Assembly: GCA_027475525.1 (NCBI GenBank)
Contig: JAMWFC010000007.1
Coordinates: forward strand, 1 to 64,000
Length of the DNA stretch: 64,000 bases
Source of the DNA: Macrolepiota albuminosa
Taxonomy: Eukaryota; Basidiomycota; Agaricomycetes; Agaricales; Agaricaceae
Direction of reading: 5' to 3'
Shown here piece by piece: positions 53,527-64,000 of the stretch (positions are counted from its first letter, which is position 1; each line of letters opens with the position of its first letter). The notes beneath the pieces are model-generated. The model made no database searches, was not told the origin of the DNA, and saw only the letters and a list, made by a program, of their open reading frames with translations. A program made the position numbers and the translations under genes.

Positions 53527-56500
53527 TTATGCAGAGCTTATATCTACGTCCATAGAGTCGACAGAAGGAAGAATTCGATACAATTTATAAAAAGCAATAA
53601 CAAACTGTGCTGGACGAGGAATTTCACCAGTATTCAGCGGAGGTTGCATTAACCATTGGCAGAATGCTGTCGGAACTAACCATGATTTTGAATCTTGCAC
53701 ATTGAGCTTTTGAGCGAGACTCGCAAGTACTTTGTTACGTTTGTCGTCGGGTTGCATTGTCAAAATATGACAAATAACAGTAGGCAGTATATGTGGAATT
53801 GTGTCGTGATGAGGGCATTTGGATGTATTTGCAGGTGCTTTGAATGGAAAAGGCTCATGGTTAAAGGGTGCGCGAAATGGGATCCAGCAAAAATAACACA
53901 ATGGCCAAGAGTGAAATTGTTGGAAATGGAGCTGACGCATACGATTAAACCAGACTGTAAAGTGGCCATGTCGCAGATGATCTGAATGAGAACCTTTGAA
54001 AGCTTCAAAATCGTTTACCCAGCAGTATGCGCATCCCAAAGAAACAATCTGATCAACAGCTTGTTTGAGAATCTTGAGTTCTTGCTCAGCCAGTTGAATT
54101 TCACGATTCAACACACTTCCACTGCTTTTTACAGTAAGTGGCTGAAATGTGAATGGAAATTCCGACGATGCATCAGAAGAAGATGAGTGTGATGCAGGCT
54201 GAACAATACGATGTTCATGGAGTTTTGCAAGAGGTAAAAGTCGAGGTTTATGGACCGGAAGAACTGCAACAGTAGCACTCCGTTTACGAAGAGATGGAGG
54301 ACTGCTCTGAAGAGTTGGTCGGAAAAAAGTGGGTCGAACCATAGTATGCATATTTTCTGCCAAGTTCTAAATAATAAAAGAAAGGAAAAATAAATTAGCA
54401 TTTGAATAGAAAAATATAGAATATAACTAGCCTTGTCAAGAGCTTTGCATTGATCACAAAGCTGAGCATCAAACAGTGAAGCACATGAATGAGCGACTCC
54501 ATAAACTGGATAAAATTCCAAGCGTCGACAAAGAGTAGTTTGGAGATAGCGAATCATATCTTGAACTCCAATATGATCAGCAGAGAGGTCGTCATAAGAA
54601 AGAAATGGAAGCTCAGTATAAAATACGTGAGATTCACAAATAGAGCCATCACGACCACCACGGCCAGATTCTTGGATAAAATGCATAAGGCCGTGAACGT
54701 CATAGTGAATCACATAGCGAACAGTAGGAAAATCAATTCCTTGGCCAAATCCCATAGTGGCAATCATCCATTTTTCGCGATCTTCCTTTGCATCGTACCA
54801 AGAATCTTGAAGTTTTTTCTTGATGTCAGCATTTTGAACTTCATCGTCATGCATTTTGCTATAGTACTTTGGAAGATCAAGAAGGTTGGCAAGAGCATTG
54901 ACTCGATCAATAGTTTTGCCATAGATCAAGCCACGCTCATGTGATTCTAGCGTGATACTTGAGACTAGTTCTTGAATACGTTTTAGTGCTTCGGCTTTAG
55001 TAGCAACATGAACGACATGGTAGGAAATGTTTTTTCTGGCGGTAGTGCTTCGGATCTCGTGGAGAAGATTGCGATCAATGCTCATCCAGTTACAGAGCTC
55101 ATTAACAGAGCGAGGGAAGATAGTCGCAGAGAGAAATGTAATGGGTTTTGCTAGAGCAGTAAGATTTTGGAGAGCAGGAAATTCGGGTCGAAATCCAGAA
55201 GTAAACAAATGATGTGCTTCGTCAATGAAAATACGATTGAGCCGATAGTTGACAGCATTTGACCATTCTCGAAAGGTATCCGTTGCTGCAAGATGAGCTG
55301 GAACAAAGATAATTCGATGAGTGGTACTATCGCAATGAGGATATATGCTTCCTGAAATAGGAGTAGATGCGAGGCGCCGTGCTAAATCATTGACGAGAGC
55401 AGTGAGAGGAACGATAACAAGAAATAAGTCTTCAGGATTTAACCAGGCTGCTGCAAGAAAAGCTAAAGTCTTGCCACTTCCAGTCGGAAGAATTGCAAGA
55501 ACATGATCTGTGGTAAGACAGGACTGAACCAGTTCAGCTTGTTCAGGACAGCTCCAAGATGGTTCCTGTTTATTTCGAAATGGCAAAAGTCCAGCGATGC
55601 GATTAAGAAGTTGGGGATGAACAAGAATAGTATGTTCTCGTGTTTGTAGTTGAAGAATAGAATTAGAAGTGAGAGAGCGGCTAAGATTTTGGACGAGATA
55701 AGGACCAAGAGCCTGGGCGTATTGATCAACTTGTTCAGTTACTGTTCGCCCTATTTGTCTTGCAACTTTGTCCACATGCTGTTCGACTCTTTTTTGAATA
55801 CTCTCTATTAGAGGTTCCAATATATCGTCTAGATTTTTCCAAATGCTATCTCTGTCTTGATAGCTTCCGTTCTAAAAAATTGTATAAGTCAAATTATTAA
55901 AAAAAAAAAAGAAACAAAACATACTAGTTTAGACAACTTCATTTGACGGGCTAATGCTGGATGTAACTGATTTAAGCATACATGCCATCGGAAACAGACT
56001 CTTTGATCTGAAGCAATTGCGGTATGTGAGAATCCAGGAAGAGCATTACTGATTTGAAGACCATAGTGCTTTTCTCCAGTCGTACGGCTATGATTGAAAG
56101 ATTCATGAATAGCACGGAGGTCTTCATCTTCTTCATCAGGTTCTGTAAAACTAATATGTGCAATATTAGTCATGATAGAACACATAATCTGTCGCCAATC
56201 TCGCATTCCATATGATCTATAGAGAATATCGAGTGAAAAAGAGCGAAGAGCATCAGAGAACTGTTCAGTTCTCATAATACGTCCAGTTTGAACAAACACG
56301 TGAGTAAGATAATGTTCCGCTAAATCTTTTGATAAGCGACATATTGGAGCCAAGTTTGCTGCGCATGGATAGATAGCTCCGATAAGAAGCAAGAGAAGAC
56401 GAGAAACTTGAAAGCTTGGTGCATGAGCAATCAAGCGGCTGGCACCATGGATATTTCGATTTTTGTTGTAAGAAGTGATGAAGGTCGGAATATTGTTGAT

Positions 56501-59317
56501 GATGAAAAAATGACGTGTGCCATCGCTGTTATTGGCATATTTAAGGTCGTCGCATTCAGTTCCTCGAAGACCGCCACCCCAGGTAGTACAAGCTAGGCAA
56601 AAAAGTATGCGGACAATTTCGTCCAACAAATTGAACCAAGACCATAGGCCTGATAAGATAGTGTAAAATTAATCAATTAATATAAAAAAATATCGCTTAC
56701 CAGAGCATGGTTGAAAAGATCCTTCGATAAACTGAAAGAGCTGGGTATCTTTTGTCAAATGATGAAGTAAACGCATTTTAAATGGTTCCCAAGAATTTGA
56801 CAAGATTGAAAAAAGTGAGAACAGCTTAGTATCATTGAGCGGTTCATCGGCATACCAATCCTTGATACAGTCGATGCTCGGATCAAGTCGTGAGTCGATA
56901 TAATCAAGAATATCCTGATATTCACAGCCACGAAAGAGATTTTCAATCAGCTTTTCAACTTGCTTGATTTTATTCGTAAGACCTTGATGAAAAGTATCCA
57001 GACTGATAGAAAAACCGTCAATGCTAAATGCGGTATAATCACTATTCCAGTTGAATCTGGGAATTCCAGGCTGTGCTTTGGCAATTGTAGTGAGAAGTGT
57101 GGTGTATTGCCGGAGCGTGTTGAACATATGCTGTCCACCTTCATGTATCCAAGGCTTAACAGAGTCTTCATAGCATCTATATTGGAAAAAAATTAATACG
57201 TATAAAAATACATTAATAAATGCTTACTTTTGAGCTGTTTCATTGGTAGCATCTGCTAGCCGCATAATTTCTTTACAGGCCGTAGCACGAAATCCCCACT
57301 GGGCACGGGATATATCATGAGTAAAATTACTTGCTGGAGCAAGAGTTCCCAAGTCATCTTTTAGATGCGTAATAAGGAGAAATCGTGTGAAAGGATCGCG
57401 GGTTGCTTTTTTGAGAAACTCGAAACTTGGCTGCGACAAAAGAGACCAAATAGAAGCGTGAATTTGTTCAATGATTGCATGTTCGTCGGTTGAGGATGCC
57501 AACATTTCTTCTAGTTCAGTAAAAAGAGCAAGAGTCGCAGAATGGATGGGTATCATGAAAGATGAGATAGGGTTGGCAAGATGTCGAAGAATGAAAATGA
57601 CAAAGTATGCAATATATATTGCATTTGAAAAAAGTGTTTTAACTTCTTGAGGTGAAAGAAATGGGCGACTTTCAATAGTCTCTCTATAATAGCTTTGAAA
57701 TTAAAATTATTCAGTCAAGTTAATAATAAAACATACTGGGGATTACTAGAATGAACAAGACGTCTTGTAAGAACATCGAGTTCAGGCAGTTCTTTTGCCA
57801 CTCCAGAATAATAGTTTTTAACGAGTTCCAATAAGCGGCAAAAATGTTTTTCTGTTTCTTCATTAGGAGGAGTTGCAGTGCGACGTAAATGGCGGATATC
57901 ATTTCCATCTAGCATAAGATCCCAATTTGTATATGCAAAGATGATATGTCGAGCATGAGAGTTATTCGCAGGATGATAACCTGTAGAAAGCTTTCCAAGA
58001 CCGATAGCAGAATTATAATTTAAAATCTGCTTGAGGGCATCGACATTTGTCTGAGGCATATAAGTCACTTGATGATATACTCGTTCTTGTTTGTATACGC
58101 TGAGTGCCTGGCAAAGAACTTCTTCTATAGGTCGATCATCGATAGCGTAGGTAGAATGATGCTGATTGAAATGACGATAAATGATTTTTTTTTGAGAAAA
58201 GATATTATTGCGCTCGGAGCAGTGTGAATGTTTGCATTTGTATCCAACAATGACGGGAATTCCTTCAAATGGAGGTATTGGAGAAGTACCAAGATCGACC
58301 GGCTTGTGTGCATTTAAACGTATGAGGAGTTCTTCAAGAACTTGTTGGGAAGGAATTTGTCGTTCAAGAGGAAGATGAAGATTTTTCCCTTCGGCATGAC
58401 GATGAGCGTGGCTATATGTGCGGTGAAATGGAACCAGCGAGTGACAGAAAAGACATATGATTCGATTGTATATGGGATCAACAGAAAGAAAATAGCCAAG
58501 CAGACGATGCTTTGTTTCTTTAACTATATTTGGATCAGAGCTGGCAATAGGATGAATGTGAACATTTTCCGTCAGTTTGTTCAAGTTTTCTTCGTCATCA
58601 TCATCGCCAGATTCGGATTGTAGATCGGTTATCAAAAAGTCGTTTTCATCGAAAGAAACAGAGTCGTCTTTATCCAGAGCTGGAGAAATGGTCGGTGCAG
58701 TGAGATGGAGAGAGAGGAGTGATTTTGTTAATGTTGTGTCAGTTGAACAGGCCGAGGGATCGATTGGAGGAGGAGACAGAGAAACAAGCAAATTATCATC
58801 AGGCAAGAGATTGGCAGAGCATGTAGTATCAAGATCAATAGCAGCAGTAGACGTAGATGCATTATTGCCTATTGCTGTCTTGCTTGTTTTTTTTTCGCTT
58901 CTTTTTTTTTTACCACGTCGAACATGTTGAGATTCTTCCGGGTCATCAAGAAAATTTTGATCATCAAGTGGTGGATGTATGGGCATGCGACACATGTGGT
59001 GTATAAGATAAAAGCTCAAGCGAGCATGTTCAGGAGCACCACATGGACAAGCAAGGAGTTGTGTAACAGGATCGCGTTGTACATCGACTATTGCATCTAT
59101 TTATAAAAATGAGAATGAATTATAAATTGTTAGCAATGCAATACTTGCTATTATACTCAATAGAGTGTTGAGTCCGATGGTATATTGTATCGTGCTTGAC
59201 TTGATCTAAATTTGATGGAATATACTTGCGTTGACATCCTTCTCTTGCACATGTAATTCTATAATAGATTGAAAAAACAATATGAAAATTGAAAAAAGTT
59301 ACTAACGCTCTAGGCAT
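53527..59317 (-). CDS. Zinc-finger, tyrosine-recombinase-like, RecQ-like helicase fusion protein (1806 aa)
   Basis: Eight exons join in frame: 59317-59307, 59258-59149, 59096-57737, 57692-57228, 57176-56701, 56649-55925, 55871-54428, 54356-53527. Intron 2 is GC-AG (donor GCAAGT). N-terminal zinc-binding motifs: ITCAREGCQRKY...HDTIYH, LLACPCGAPEHARL, IICLFCHSLVPFHRTYSHAH and YKCKHSHCSERN...HFNQHH. Exon 6 carries a tyrosine-recombinase-like set: GGGLRGTECDDL (box I Arg), GMRDWRQI (RxxR) and FNHSRTTGEKHYG (His and Tyr). Exon 7 is an SF2 RecQ-like helicase: LPTGSGKT, IDEAHH, LSATIF, QESGRGGRDG. The C-terminus is Cys-rich (LGCAYCWV, WPLCYFCWIPF). The overall plan recalls fungal telomere-linked RecQ helicase genes with C2H2 N-termini (established family); the recombinase reading is my inference. 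The gene is fully open and AT-rich, so probably recently active or selected. Confidence 0.8.
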
Positions 59318-59598
59318 CTTGTTGAAGAGTGACAAAAAGTAGATAGTCAAGCAAAAAATGAAACGAAAAAAGGCAGGCAGATACCTTCCTTTTAGGGAAT
59401 TGAGTTGCTTAATTTACGTCAAGGAAAAAAGTTGAATAATGAACGACTGAGTGAGATTAGAATTCATACAATAGTATCATATTAGCAACTTTTAACAATC
59501 TATAGAAAAAATACAAAGAAAACAGCAGCTGGATAGTATTTAGCACAGTACAAAAAAAACTACATAGTAAAGTTCAGCAACGAAAACGACTAAAGAGT

Positions 59599-60943
59599 TT
59601 AGTTTTCATCCATAAGAGCCAGCGAATCTATAACGATTGTAAGTATGAAAGTAAATATATTATACAAGTAAATACTCACTAGCTTCCAAATTGTCAAGCG
59701 CTAAAGGTTCAAGAGAGAGGACACCTTGTTCTTGAAGACGAAAATATGCGTAGACCAAAGTAACGAGATTGTAGAGGTTATAGTAGCATTGAAGACCAGA
59801 TCGAAGAAGAAGCCAAGTTTTGAAGTTTTCAATACCATCAAAAGCAGTAGCATCAATCCCCAAGGCTTCAAAAATAGGAGTGCGGAGAGCGCTACACATC
59901 CATATGATATAAGCAAATCCACGCCAGAAATCTTCATGATCAGTATTGTCGCATGCATTATCTCGACTAGTCCCAGTTTTCTTGGAGTGACCATAGCGCG
60001 CAAGAGGTTTTGGACACCAACATGACCAACATGCGGGTAGCTTGTCACGTGTATAAAAGCCACGTCGGAATTGCTGCCGGTAATAAGAATCGCTCGAAAA
60101 CTCGGAGAGAGAACATTCAAAGAGGGCTTGATGCGAGTCTGTTTGCTCAAGATTGAGTAAAACATGGGCAATACAAACTTTATTGATCATTAAAACTTGT
60201 TCGGTGACGTATCCGATAAAAGATTCTTCTGAGTTGTGTGCTGGATCAAGAATTCGTTCAAAGGAAATATTTGGCAATGTAGTAGGCATAGAAAGCGTCT
60301 TCAGTGGGACCATACGACAAATGCTAGAAGACGACGAATGCTGGGATCTTGAAGCCAAAGGAGAGGAGAACGGAGTAGCCGACCTAGAACCAAGCGCAAG
60401 TGAAGTAGTAGTACATGGATGTTTTGATGGAGACGATATGTAATAGTCTTCAAGTAGCTTTCTTTTTCCAGTTTCAACTTGAATTTTAGGGGAAGACGGA
60501 GGAGGAATTGACGTGGGTACAGCAACGAGCTAGCAGATACAAATTACATGAAAAAAGCAGAAGGTATTGATATAGATATTTCAACTCACCTCTAAGATAT
60601 TGTGATCATGAATAAAATGACAATATAACTCATATGGCTTGCATTTTCGTAAGCAGTTTTCGATGGGACAAGCGAATGTATATCCAGTACGTGTAAACTT
60701 GAAAATGCGGCCTATAATCAAAGAGTTAGTAAACTATAATAAGGTAAAAAGATCGTCAAAAACCTAGAATGTTAAAATTTAAAACTTTAGCCTCATTATG
60801 AGTTGGAAGGTGGTTTTCTAAGTCGTCGGCATCTTTAAGAGAACAAAGACAAACAGGACAAGTAACACTAGAGTATAATTAATAAAAAGAGTAGATAAAA
60901 ACAAAGAATAAACTTACTAGGCAATAAAACTATCATCAGACAT
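59599..60943 (-). CDS. C2H2-type zinc-finger protein with helicase-type C-terminal domain (376 aa)
   Basis: Five exons join in frame: 60943-60918, 60867-60764, 60711-60590, 60529-59680, 59627-59599. It opens MSDDSFIAYVTCPVCLCSLK with C-x2-C...H-x3-H, then FACPIENCLRKCKPYELYCH with FIHDH, a second finger. A Ser/Pro-rich linker follows. The C-terminal part (FRRGFYTRDKLPACWSCWCP, CDNTDHEDFWRGFAYIIW, FKTWLLL) aligns by pattern with the C-terminus of the neighbouring helicase protein (WPLCYFCWIPF, TIPHILPTVICHIL, FCQWLMQP). It thus looks like the helicase gene reduced to its two ends. It lies about 280 bp upstream on the same strand, so it may be a companion DNA-binding subunit or an evolved inhibitor; neither is shown by the sequence. 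Confidence 0.72.
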
Positions 60944-62383
60944 GAGTCGATTTGAGAACAGTCGCCGTGATTCAGAAAGGCAACAATATTATCAACTGTC
61001 ACATCTTAAAGTGTCACATTGATGTCGGATTAAAATTGAAAGAATTTGCTAATTAATAGCTTATTTAGAAATGAACTAACAATATCTAAGAACTAGTAAA
61101 ATGTTGCTACTACATATTAGAATGTAGTAGTGTATGAATTCTGACTAAAGTATTTAAGCTTTTATGATTTCACTTATAGTAGGCTGTCTACCATAATCAA
61201 TATTGCTAACGCATATATTTCAGCAACAATCATCAAGTTTTAGTTTCTTCTCATCTTCAGCTGTCTTCTCAAAGCTTGGCAAGAATAGATATAAGATGTG
61301 AGCAGATGCCTGATATCCATATAAGTCTTGAATATCATAGTTTCTATGACATTATAAAGTTGAGCGCTATGCTTAACATATACTTGTTCTATCTGTGTTT
61401 TAAGCAGAGACTTTGAAATAATAAAACATATAATATAAGCATAGATAAAGTGTATATCAAATGCGTTGTCAACAGTTGAAATGAGTGGTGCAGTAAAACA
61501 ATAAAGAATACTTTTAACAGCTAAGCATGCGATCACCATATTTTTTATTTATTTGATGCATCAAACTATTATTTTATTGCATTAAATTGCAGATTTGGCA
61601 CTTTTTATTTATTAATGTCGACACTCACAAAGTGAGTGCCACAATGCTGAATAATAAATAAAAACTTTAAAAACTAGCTTCATTAAAATGAGGATAGCAG
61701 ACACATCGTAAAGAATATAGTAACAAATATAGGGCTGGATTGGATCTTTAAATGCCTGGCATTAATAAGTAGTGAACCTTGGACCTCATGAACAGAAGTA
61801 TTTGGAGTCGCAAGCTCACCACTTATGATGTTCATCAATATGCTCAGAAGGTGCTCAAACTTGTTCAGAAAGACATGCAGGGTGCCTCTGAAGTTTGTTC
61901 TTTTCTATTTTGCGTTGTTGTATAGTTTATAACTTTATCCAAGACCTTGGATGGTGATGGTGAGGAACGCACCATGGACAGTACAGAGAACACTATGCTC
62001 ATGCACAAAGTTGAAGCAGAATCTATTGTTCTGTTGAAAAAGAGTAGAAATATTCTTTTTCTTAAACCCGAGAAACTCACTAAGGTTTTCATCATCAGTG
62101 GAACTGCCAAAGCTATTGTTCTATCTAGTAGGGCCTCTGCAGCCCTCAAGCCTTTGTATTTTGTCTTACCATTCAAGGATATTATCAATGTATTGGCAGG
62201 TAACAATATGCAAGTGACATACGCTAAGGATGCTCCTTTCCTATGCTAACTAATTTTTTTAAATAAATAAATATATATTTGAAATTAAGTTTGCAAGATC
62301 TAATCTTATCTAAATTGATATCTAAATAAAGTGTCGGTGCACCTGGTGCTTTAACCTATCATGTTTTACAAAGTAACTAGCAG
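60944..62383. other. AT-rich stretch with repeat-element end, no firm gene
   Basis: Contains a TGTCACA direct repeat near 61001-61020, a small perfect palindrome CACTCAC-AAA-GTGAGTG near 61622, and a 100-codon plus-strand frame (61947-62249) reading KKSRNILFLKPEKLTKVFII, SGTAKAIVLSSRASAALKPL; unrecognised and possibly an element remnant. Confidence 0.45.
62235..62350. repeat. Dispersed element end, inverted relative to 16440-16560
   Basis: ctatgctaactaatttttt, aaataaataaatat, ttgcaagatctaatc and gtgtcggtgcacc...gctttaacc correspond, in reverse complement, to 16440-16560. The two copies mark the same terminal region of a dispersed repeat. Confidence 0.8.
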
Positions 62384-63720
62384 TCACATAACTTATTGAA
62401 GGTTTGCAACTTCAAATAGACATGTTTAGAAACATGGTTTGCTGAGGTAGCTAAGGAATCTGTGTAGAATTGAGTCCAGGAATTAGGGAGAAAGCTGAAA
62501 TATCAGTTTAAATCAATAGTGAATTTATAAAGAAAGGGCAGGTCACATGACTTAGTGGACATTTGCAACCTCAAGTATAGAGCTTAGAAAACATATTTTA
62601 CTGAGGTACCCAAAAAATATGCTAAGGTTTGAGCTCAGGAATTAGGGAGGAAGCTAAAAATAGATAGTGAATTTCAAAAGTGACTAGTGGTCACATGACT
62701 TATTGAAGGTTTGCAACCTCAAGTAGACATGATTAGAAACATGGTTTGCTGAGGTAGCTAAGGAATCTGTGTAGAATTGAGTCCAGGAATTAGGGAGAAA
62801 GCTGAAATATCAGTTTAAATCAATAGTGAATTTATAAAGAAAGGGCAGGTCACATGACTTAGTGGACATTTGCAACCTCAAGTATAGAGCCTAGAAAACA
62901 TATTTTACTGAGGTACCCAAAAAATATGCTAAGGTTTGAGCTCAGGAATTAGGGAGGAAGCTAAAAATAGATAGTGAATTTCAAAAGTGACTAGTGGTCA
63001 CATGACTTATTGAAGGTTTGCAACCTCAAGTAGACATGATTAGAAACATGGTTTGCTGAGGTAGCTAAGGAATCTGTGTAGAATTGAGTCCAGGAATTAG
63101 GGAGAAAGCTGAAATATCAGTTTAAATCAATAGTGAATTTATAAAGAAAGGGCAGGTCACATGACTTAGTGGACATTTGCAACCTCAAGTATAGAGCCTA
63201 GAAAACATATTTTACTGAGGTACCCAAAAAATATGCTAAGGTTTGAGCTCAGGAATTAGGGAGGAAGCTAAAAATAGAAAGTGAATTTCAAAAGTGACTA
63301 GTGGTCACATGACTTATTGAAGGTTTGCAACCTCAAGTAGACATGATTAGAAACATGGTTTGCTGAGGTAGCTAAGGAATCTGTGTAGAATTGAGTCCAG
63401 GAATTAGGGAGAAAGCTGAAATATCAGTTTAAATCAATAGTGAATTTATAAAGAAAGGGCAGGTCACATGACTTAGTGGACATTTGCAACCTCAGGTATA
63501 GAGCTTAGAAAACATATTTTACTGAGGTACCCAAGAAATATGCTAAGGTTTGAGCTCAGGAATTAGGGAGGAAGCTAAAAATAGAAAGTGAATTTCAAAA
63601 GTGACTAGTGGTCACATGACTTATTGAAGGTTTGCAACTTCAAGTAGACATGATTAGAAACATGGTTTGCTGAGGTAGCTAAGGAATCTGTGTAGAATTG
63701 AGCCCAGAAATTAGGGAGAA
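62384..63720. repeat. 307-bp tandem array of dimeric units
   Basis: tcacatgacttattgaagg recurs at 62384 (tcacataac), 62691, 62998, 63305 and 63612, an exact 307-bp period. Each unit has two related halves of about 159 and 148 bp (tcacatgacttattgaagg and tcacatgacttagtggac), each with gcaacctcaagta and gaattaggga, so an older roughly 150-bp repeat dimerised before amplification. Noncoding. Confidence 0.95.
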
Positions 63721-63871
63721 AGATCTAGCAAAATTTGCATGGGAATTTTACATGAAATTCCAGGAATCACTTACTAGGGAGTCCAACACTTCCGAGTGAC
63801 GCGGCAGTAGGGTTCCTCTACACCGGTTTGGCTTGTACGACACACTATCATTCTGACACTCCCCGTAGGGA
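63721..63871. other. Unassigned sequence before the gap
   Basis: Composition rises in GC (tccgagtgacgcggcagtag, ctacaccggtttggcttgt). This may be the edge of another element or LTR. Nothing definite is seen. Confidence 0.3.
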
Positions 63872-63971
63872 NNNNNNNNNNNNNNNNNNNNNNNNNNNNN
63901 NNNNNNNNNNNNNNNNNNNNNNNNNNNNNNNNNNNNNNNNNNNNNNNNNNNNNNNNNNNNNNNNNNNNNNN
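63872..63971. other. Assembly gap (100 N)
   Basis: Exactly 100 N, the usual placeholder for a gap of unknown size; 29 bases follow it. Confidence 0.99.
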
Positions 63972-64000
63972 ATACCGGGGTACTCCCACGACTTCAAAAA

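Overview
The window looks like nuclear DNA of a filamentous basidiomycete, probably an Agaricomycete. The grounds are fungal-type gene families (group III Nik1-like histidine kinase, KRE6/SKN1, URB1, CLF1, NUP84, bifunctional biotin enzyme), spliceosomal introns of about 45-65 nt, and a chromodomain Ty3/Gypsy element. The species cannot be named from the sequence alone.

Layout. (1) 1-6558: a 975-bp tandem satellite, seven units, noncoding. (2) 7.3-26.7 kb: a graveyard of truncated, frameshifted copies of ordinary fungal genes in mixed orientation: Nik1-type histidine kinase, KRE6/SKN1, a PH-domain protein, DUS1, CLF1, a GRAM/TBC Rab-GAP, the glutaminase part of FGAM synthase, a biotin-enzyme fragment joined to a decayed URB1, and the end of a multicopper oxidase. 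(3) 27.1-44 kb: a very AT-rich minus-strand gene for a predicted 2OG-Fe(II) dioxygenase-like plus chromodomain-like protein. It begins with a chain of 21-30 nt phase-1 micro-exons and is cut by a 10,851-bp Gypsy element (31361-42211) with equal-length LTRs, a 5-bp target duplication (AATCC), gag, a chromodomain pol with two retropepsin-like domains, and a spliced gene on the opposite strand between pol and the 3' LTR. (4) 45-51.2 kb: more gene fragments (J-domain protein, NUP84, DUF2461, EST1/SMG6-type PIN) plus hairpin-bearing repeats. (5) 51.8-61 kb: a second AT-rich block holding two intact-looking multi-exon genes. One is an 1806-aa protein joining zinc fingers, a tyrosine-recombinase-like core and a RecQ-like helicase; the other is a 376-aa zinc-finger protein sharing its C-terminal domain. 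A broken gene lies on the plus strand. (6) 62.4-63.7 kb: a 307-bp dimeric satellite, then a 100-bp assembly gap.

General caution. Twelve exact tandem duplications in unrelated contexts are all 77 bp long. Four interrupt the dioxygenase gene and one interrupts pol; discounting them restores perfect frames. They are best explained as unmerged k=77 contig overlaps, so local frameshifts at these sites should not be read as biology.

Taken together this is transposon-rich, probably non-core or subtelomere-like DNA. The only genes that look functional are element-type genes (Gypsy gag, pol and antisense gene; the zinc finger-recombinase-helicase pair) and, until the Gypsy insertion, the dioxygenase gene.
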